The translations under genes were made by a program, and so were the position numbers. The notes under the pieces are model-generated. The model worked only from the letters and a program-made list of their open reading frames with translations, had not been told where the DNA came from and did not search any database. Positions 57,890-64,000 of a stretch of 64,000 bases of DNA are shown here, in pieces (positions within the stretch are counted from its first letter, which is position 1; each line of letters starts with the position of its first letter). The stretch comes from Sclerotinia nivalis (lineage: Eukaryota > Ascomycota > Leotiomycetes > Helotiales > Sclerotiniaceae), in assembly GCA_029531795.1 (NCBI GenBank), contig JAPEIS010000012.1:62001-126000 (forward strand), in the 5' to 3' direction.

Positions 57890-59898
57890 GATTTGTGGTT
57901 TTGTTTTGTTTTCAATTCAATTTGATTTCGCAATGTTAGGCTGTGAAGTTTGATTTGTATTGTGCTGTAAGTATTGCTGTCGGTGATACTTGATGAATGT
58001 GGTGGTGCAATACTGCTTCACACTGGGTATCAATGCCTTATATATATATGCCAGATAGATAATCCCGTGAGGAGCGTGCAGATGCTTTTATCAATGTGAC
58101 ACGAGAACTGAAGTGATTTTCAAAGTTCGTTCTCGGAGTAAGTTCAAATGGCCAATCGGGTGGTTCCACCGTGGCTGGGTTTTGTGTAATCACACCACTG
58201 GTCTTACAGGCACGTTAATTTTTGCTTGTGCCTGCTGGATGTAACATGATTTATGCACCTATCACCTGTTTTTGGAGGCACCATCGCCGATTGAGCTGAG
58301 GAATTCTAGCATGGGATATTCAATCATGTGAAGCGGCAGGGCAAGTAGCCGCGGCTGTATCGCTTTTTGGAATTCCAACGGAGGCAGAGACAAAATTGGC
58401 ACAGGTCGGTTTGTGAAATATGTAACGAATCAAATGATAATGAAAATGTTTAAATTCCCATCAAGTAAAGAATAATTTTTCTTTTAGCTCATGTCAAGGC
58501 CGCGTTTATTGCCAGTCTGTATATCTCCGCACATCGCGGTCCGACATTTCATGTTTGATATCGATGTAGGATCGTTGGATGAACATGTTCGTCGCAGCAG
58601 AATCTGAATCTGGATATAACAGCGCGTCATTCTCCGAACCCGTTTGGACATTCGCAAAGCTGTCAGGATGCACCAAGATCTAATTATGGAAAGCAAGATT
58701 GATCAAACCTCTCAACAAAATCGATCGCTCAGATTCCATGACCAATCATCATTTATGGATGGATTGATGCGTGTTATTTTTGTCGATGGGTTTGAACCGA
58801 ATATTGACTTTCAGAACGAGCTCGAAGGGAGGAATGAGCGAACATATTACACAATCCTCCTAGAAGTATGAAATGAACTCGATGGACGAAATAAATCACC
58901 ATCATCAATCGATAACCCATTGCGAATTCAGAGTTAGGGTTAGTGCAGCCAAAAGATCTTTCAAGCTTCAAAAGCTTATTTCCTTTGTTGCGTGCCCACG
59001 AAATAACTCTCCCGCTTCCTCAGCAGTGGCTTCATACTTTTGGCAGTATTTTTTGTCTAAGTTTCAATAAATGCTCATTGGATTTTCATTAAGATACAAA
59101 GGGTCGATTTGTGTTATTAGTGTGACTGACACCTCCTTCCACCATCCTCCCCCGATCAAAAAATACCTCCAATGTAATTATTCCCTATCTACTGAATTCC
59201 AAGGTTAATGGTACTATGATTCTATGTTTTAACGAAGTTGAGTAAATTCATGCTCTGAGGGCTTTGTTCAACCAAAAAAAATTGCACACAAAATTTCAGC
59301 AACTTACATGTAACAATACTCCTTGGTCATAAAAGTGCCGGATTTAAGGTTCCCTGGTGAATTAACATTGCCACCGCGGGAGTATGAGATTGGCTTTAGC
59401 AGTTATCACGAATTTACAAACGTCTTTTTTTATCGTTGTTTTGAGACTGTTCATAAGAATTTCGAAAATATGGAGAACAGTGCGAAAGCAATGTATGAAC
59501 ATATCATATCTAATTCCCACCACCGAGAACAAGTGCTTCCCACCACTAGTATAAATACAGTTCACCCCAGAATTGTGTAAGTATTGCTCCATACTCCCTG
59601 AATTCCCTAAAAACATAAGTCAATATGGTATTTCTAGAATCACTTTGCGTCTTGGACGAAAAGTTTTACAGATTTTGTGGTCACGTAGTCACGAGAGTCA
59701 AACACGCCAAGAATTGCCCGGAGGAGAATCATGATCCTTATCTACTCTCACCTTCAACATTTTCGAAGAATTGAATTTTTCGAAAAACGCGTTTATTATC
59801 GCGTTTTATTGATCAATCGATCATTCTTATCATCTATAGGATTTAAAAACGAAACTTTTCAGCCCCGGCAGGCGCTGTACGGACGCGTTTCCGCTACC
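57890..59898. other. gene-poor region before the LINE
   Basis: Ordinary composition at first, AT-rich near 59.75-59.85 kb. Short coding-like relics occur at 58299-58430 (+) and 59323-59580 (+, EYEIGFSSYHEFTNVF), without a complete gene. The last part (about 59870-59898), GC-rich GGCAGGCGCTGTACGGACGC, is probably the 5' leader of the LINE. Confidence 0.4.
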
Positions 59899-61392
59899 AT
59901 GCCTCCCGCCCCCTCGACCCCCTTTTTCTCCTAAGCCCTCATTAATACAGTTAATACTGCTACTAATAAAGCAAATGAAGATCAATAGATTTTTAGTTTT
60001 ATCGTTTTGCTATAGGACGACTATCTCAATACCGAAGCAGTTCGGGTTCTTCCTGTTCGACTTCGAAAACCCTTGATTGTGCTATGTACCGATATCTCTT
60101 TTACAGCAAACAAGCATTTCGATGTGTTTATCAATGGATCTCATCCTCCTCGATCTACCAAACCTTCTACCAAAATTTCTGTCAATCCCCTTGGCCCTGA
60201 TGTACAAACCTCTCAACCAGTACTCGCATCTAAAACCGCTAAACCTATAAAAGCCCCTACTACAATCCAATATCTCAAGGATTCCACCTATACTCAAAAA
60301 GCTACGATTCCTTTACCACCAATTATACAATCTACAAACCCAAAAACTGGAAACCGAACCGGATCTCAACCCAAAACTCAATCTCAAATCTCACACAAAA
60401 CTGATACTCGCCTTTTTGTTCGAATTGGATTCGATCATTCAGCTCGAAAAGTCGGTTCCTTTATTGTACTTAGTACATTGAAAAAACAATTAGGAAACGA
60501 TACTAAACTTTTGAAAAAAATCCAAACAATAAATACTGGGTTCGCATTATGTACAAACTTTCTAGCGAACTTAACAGCTTTAGAAAACCTTTCAAATATA
60601 ATCGAAAAAGTATTCGAAACCTGCAAAATCGAACGACAACAATCATGGATTACTTATCGATTGAATTACATTCCACGAATTGTTACAACTTTGGGAGACT
60701 CACAACAATTGATCATCATCCCAATCGAATCGGAAACCATACTCGACATTATCATCGATAATACAGGACAACAAACGATCCAAGCAATTGAATCTATATA
60801 AAGCAAAGAATCCGGATTGTATAATTCTACTTGGTTTTTGAGTTTTCCAGCTTTGCAATATACAATCCTTCCCAAGAACCTTCGGATTCTAGGAACTACA
60901 ATTAACATTTCCCAAATCGTCTTCAAACCCAAGATAATCCAATGTACTCGATGCTTTCAATGGCACAATACTCGAGCTTGCTCTCGTTCAGAAAGATGCC
61001 GAATCTGTAGTACAACCGAATATACAGAAAAGAATCATTCAACTTAATACAATACAACCCATGCTTGCCCAACGAGGTGCCTATATTGTAGAGGCCCCTA
61101 TCTTGCAGACGATCTATATTGCCCCCTTCGTCTTACTCACAAAGATCCCAAAAGCAAATCGGAAAAACAAACTATTCAGAAAACCTCAAAAGAAGTTAGG
61201 GTTAGAGCTTGTACTAATGCAAAATGCTTTCGAATTCCAAAAACCGATTCCCCTATAGAAGAATCTATTGCTCCTTCAACTCCAATCCGAACTCCTTCGA
61301 TATTATCTTCATTGATATCATTCCCTTTTAATCTTTTTAATCGTTTTATAATATTAGAAGCTTCTCCTCTTCCAATTCCTTTTAATGTATAA
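59899..61392 (+). pseudogene. LINE ORF1, gag-like protein with zinc knuckles
   Basis: One frame of 498 codons from ATG (M-P-P-A-P-S-T-P-F-F-S), interrupted by stops but no frameshift. A Pro/Thr-rich N-terminus is followed by KTDTRLFVRIGFDHSARKVG, KIQTINTGFALCTNFLANL and QQSWITYRLNYIPR. These are typical of ORF1 in Tad-type fungal LINEs. Knuckles follow: QCTRCFQWHNTRACSRSERC, then C-R-I-C, and CPTRCLYCRGPY. The stop (61390-61392) overlaps the start of ORF2. The product would bind the element RNA in the retrotransposition particle. Confidence 0.8.
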
Positions 61393-64000
61393 TCCTAGAT
61401 TATCTTCTAAACTATTGATCATTTTACAAGTTAATGTAGTTAAAAACGTTATTTCATATGAATTAGCACTTTCCTTAGCCAATGATTCTTGTATTAATAT
61501 AATTCTGATTCAAGAATCTTATACATTCTCAGATATCTTATATCGAATCACTAAATCTCATCCTGCTTATGAAACTTTCATACCATTCGACAATTGGGAA
61601 ACCCGGCCTCGTATGATATCTTATACCTGTAAAAATGCAGGTATTCGAGCTAGTTAGCTCCGGTCTGTATCCTTCCGGGATTTATTATTTTTACAAATTC
61701 AATCTTTAACTGATTCTATTCTTACAATCATTAATACTTATAATATTCCTAGAGATTGTACAAATGAGAACCAAGCAATACAAACTCTCTTTGATTTACC
61801 TTCGAATATTTTAAATTCTACATTTCTTGCAGGGGATCTAAATCTTCATCATTCGAAATGGAATCCCTTTTGCTCTTCATATTCAAATTCTACAGAATCT
61901 TTTACAATCTAGCTAGATACAAATTCTTTCAATCTTCTTTCTACAATTGGTGAATCTATTTACAATTTGAACAACGTTTTCGATCTAGCTTTTCTTTCAG
62001 AATCATATATAGCCAACACAACTTCTGCACCGCATTTGGATACAACTTCCGATCATCGATCCTTATTGACAACTTTGAATTGGAATACAAGGTTTCAGGA
62101 CCCGATTCAAAGACTCCGAATCAATACATTAGACAAAAAACTCTTTTCTATTTTATTAATAGAAAATCTATTGAATCTAGATTTACTAACTTTGAACACA
62201 ATTACAGATCTTGACAAATTAGCTTTAGATATCACTCAAGCTCTACAATCAACATATACAGGATCAGCTCAAAGATCACTCGGTCGGAATATAAGCCAAC
62301 TATAATGGAACGAAACTTGTAAAACAGCTGTTCATAAAAATCGAATTGACAATTCATTAGAATCGAAACGAAATCTTCGAAAAATGGTTAAGAAAGCGAA
62401 AAGAGAATTCTGGATTTCCAAACTTGATTCAGTAAAGGAAATAAAAGACGTCTTTAAAATAACAAAATGGTATCAATCAGCTAGAACATATCGAACTCCT
62501 CCTTTAGTAGATCCTTTAGATCATTCTCTCGCTACAACAATTCAAACTAAAAGAGATCTACTCATCAATAATCTGTTAACCAATACAGCTGAAGTTAACG
62601 ATATCCCATTTGATTCGCCTTCAACTTCCATTCGTTCAATTGCCTTTCCTGCTATCACAATTCAGGATATTCAAACTGCTATCCTTCGTATGGATAATAC
62701 AGCTCCAGGAATAGACGAGATCCCTATTAAGATCCTACAATTAGCATAGCCATTGATCGAACCATATATCTTACAACTCTTTCAAAAATGTCTCGAAATA
62801 GGTTACCATCCTAAATGCTTCCGATCAGCGATTGTAGCCATCGTTCCGAAACCGAACAAATCAGATCGTACAAATCCTAGATCTTATAGACCAATAGCCC
62901 TGCTCTCAATATTAGGAAAAGGTCTCGAACGTTTGATTACAAAAAAGATGTTCTGGATTGCTATAACCCTCAAAGTACTAGCCAAGCAACAATTCGGAGC
63001 ACTTCCCCTGCATTCATCAATCGATCTCACAACTTGCCTTACATATGATATGGAAATGGTTTTAAATTCAGATTCTAAAGCTACTTTATTAATTATGAAT
63101 ATCAAAGATACTTTTGATACTGTTCTCCCAGGACGCTTAGTTCGTCGACTCAGAGAATAAAGATAGCTTGATAATCTAGTTCGATGGATTCAATCGTTCT
63201 CTACAAATCGATCAATTCGTATTCGGCTTGATGGCGAAACAGGGCCCAATACTAGTATTGGATATGGTTTGCCACAAAGCTTTCCAATTTCGTTTATCCT
63301 TTTCATGCTTTATATAACTCCTTTGTTTTGGTTAAGCAATCCTATTCGAAGATTTGGATATGTAGACGATATTGTATTAGTAGCTTTTTCTTCAAGTTTA
63401 CAATCTAATTGTGATCAATTACGATCTGAAATGCTGGAGGCTCTGAATTGGGGCAAATCTGAAGGAATCACTTTCGATCCTAAGAAGTCTGAACTGATTC
63501 ATTTCTTCAGAGGTTTCAGGAAAGGTATCGAAAGTCCTATTATTTATACAGAAAATCTTTCAATAATGGAGAAACCAGGTCCATTGAAATGGTTGGGGGT
63601 TTACTTCGATAGAGAACTGAGTTTCAAACTTTATATCCAGATCCTTTCAACTAAGGCTCTTACAATTGCGAATGCAATACGTTCACTTGAAAGGACAACC
63701 CAAAGTATCCCATCAATTTTGCTTCAAAGAACGATTACAGTCTGTATTCTGAAGAAATGCTATTTTGCAGTCGAAACCTGGTGGCCTAGCCGAACTAGAA
63801 AACGAGACCTAAACCTTACAATCTCGAATCAAGTGGATGGATATTTGAAGCTTTTGAATAAGATTGTATTAATTAGTGCTCGAGCAATCCTCCCTGTATT
63901 CTGTACAACTAATACTGCTGTCTTATACAAGGAATCAAATCTGATACCCCCTGAAATAGAGCTCAATTTGATATCCCAAAGTTTCGCAGCCCGAACAACT
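61385..64000 (+). pseudogene. LINE ORF2, endonuclease and reverse transcriptase (continues beyond the window)
   Basis: A single frame from ATG at 61385 to the window end, with nonsense codons (for example 61655, 62303, 62747, 63158, 63164) but no frameshift. The exonuclease-endonuclease-phosphatase domain shows CINIILIQESYTF, FLAGDLNLHHSKWNPF and TTSDHRSLLTTL. The RT domain shows NTAPGIDEIPIKILQL, CFRSAIVAIVPKPNKSD, NPRSYRPIALLSILGKGLER, GLPQSFPISFILFMLYI and the catalytic FGYVDDIVLVA at 63355-63387, intact. Then PLKWLGVYFDRELSFKLYI and CYFAVETWWPSRTRKRD follow, conserved in the fungal LINE clade. RNase H, if present, lies outside. Confidence 0.9.

Larger units (their letters stand above)
59870..64000 (+). 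mobile_element. Tad/I-like non-LTR retrotransposon, 5' part
   Basis: Two overlapping ORFs, gag-like then endonuclease-RT, with no LTRs. The 5' boundary is set at the GC-rich leader just before the ORF1 start and is approximate. Decay is milder than in the LTR elements on the left. The 3' end is outside the window. Confidence 0.85.

Overview
The window looks like nuclear DNA of a filamentous ascomycete. A helotialean (Botrytis/Sclerotinia-like Leotiomycete) is my best guess, inferred from gene types, 47-131 bp GT-AG introns with CTAAC/CTGAC-like branch sites, and Boty-type chromodomain retrotransposons. It has an isochore-like layout: an AT-rich, transposon-filled block (1 to about 26.5 kb), a gene-rich block of ordinary composition (about 27.2-58 kb), and the 5' part of a non-LTR retrotransposon running off the right edge (59.9-64 kb).

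The AT-rich block is a nest of LTR retrotransposons damaged in the way expected from repeat-induced point mutation (RIP): Trp to stop, Gln to stop, Cys to Tyr, His to Tyr and Asp to Asn changes at family-invariant positions. I resolve four families. A is a Ty3/gypsy chromovirus with LTRs of about 410-494 bp, present as a minus copy at 1-3112, a minus 3' end at 3113-6073, and a plus 3' end at 12822-14147. B is a complete-length plus-strand chromovirus at 6074-12821 with 163 bp LTRs. C is a complete minus-strand chromovirus at 15596-22980 with 285 bp LTRs and an intact 5 bp target duplication TTAGT. C interrupts an older copia-like remnant around 14.15-15.6 kb. All three gypsy families end their integrase with a chromodomain. 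Families A and C also carry an antisense accessory gene between pol and the 3' LTR. In A its product keeps the spacing of a fungal Zn2Cys6 binuclear cluster, a DNA-binding fold not expected in a retrotransposon.

The gene-rich block encodes, left to right: an APH-type phosphotransferase (-), a lipoxygenase (+) whose reading frame carries a TAG split by an intron, a secreted histidine acid phosphatase (-), the Ssm4/Doa10 RING-CH ubiquitin ligase of the ER (-), a very long Ala/Ser-rich repeat protein with one membrane segment (+), a secreted Rds1-like ferritin-fold protein (+), a small putative N-myristoylated protein (-), a small proline/serine-rich protein (+), a single-pass membrane protein with a low-complexity ectodomain (-), and an unknown 156-residue protein (-). 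They do not form an obvious pathway. A family of short inverted-repeat elements (MITE-like) lies in intergenic DNA and inside one intron.

The right end is a Tad/I-like LINE with two overlapping ORFs (gag-like zinc knuckle protein; endonuclease plus reverse transcriptase). It has nonsense codons but no frameshifts in the part seen, and a reverse transcriptase with an intact YVDD, so its damage looks milder than that of the left block.
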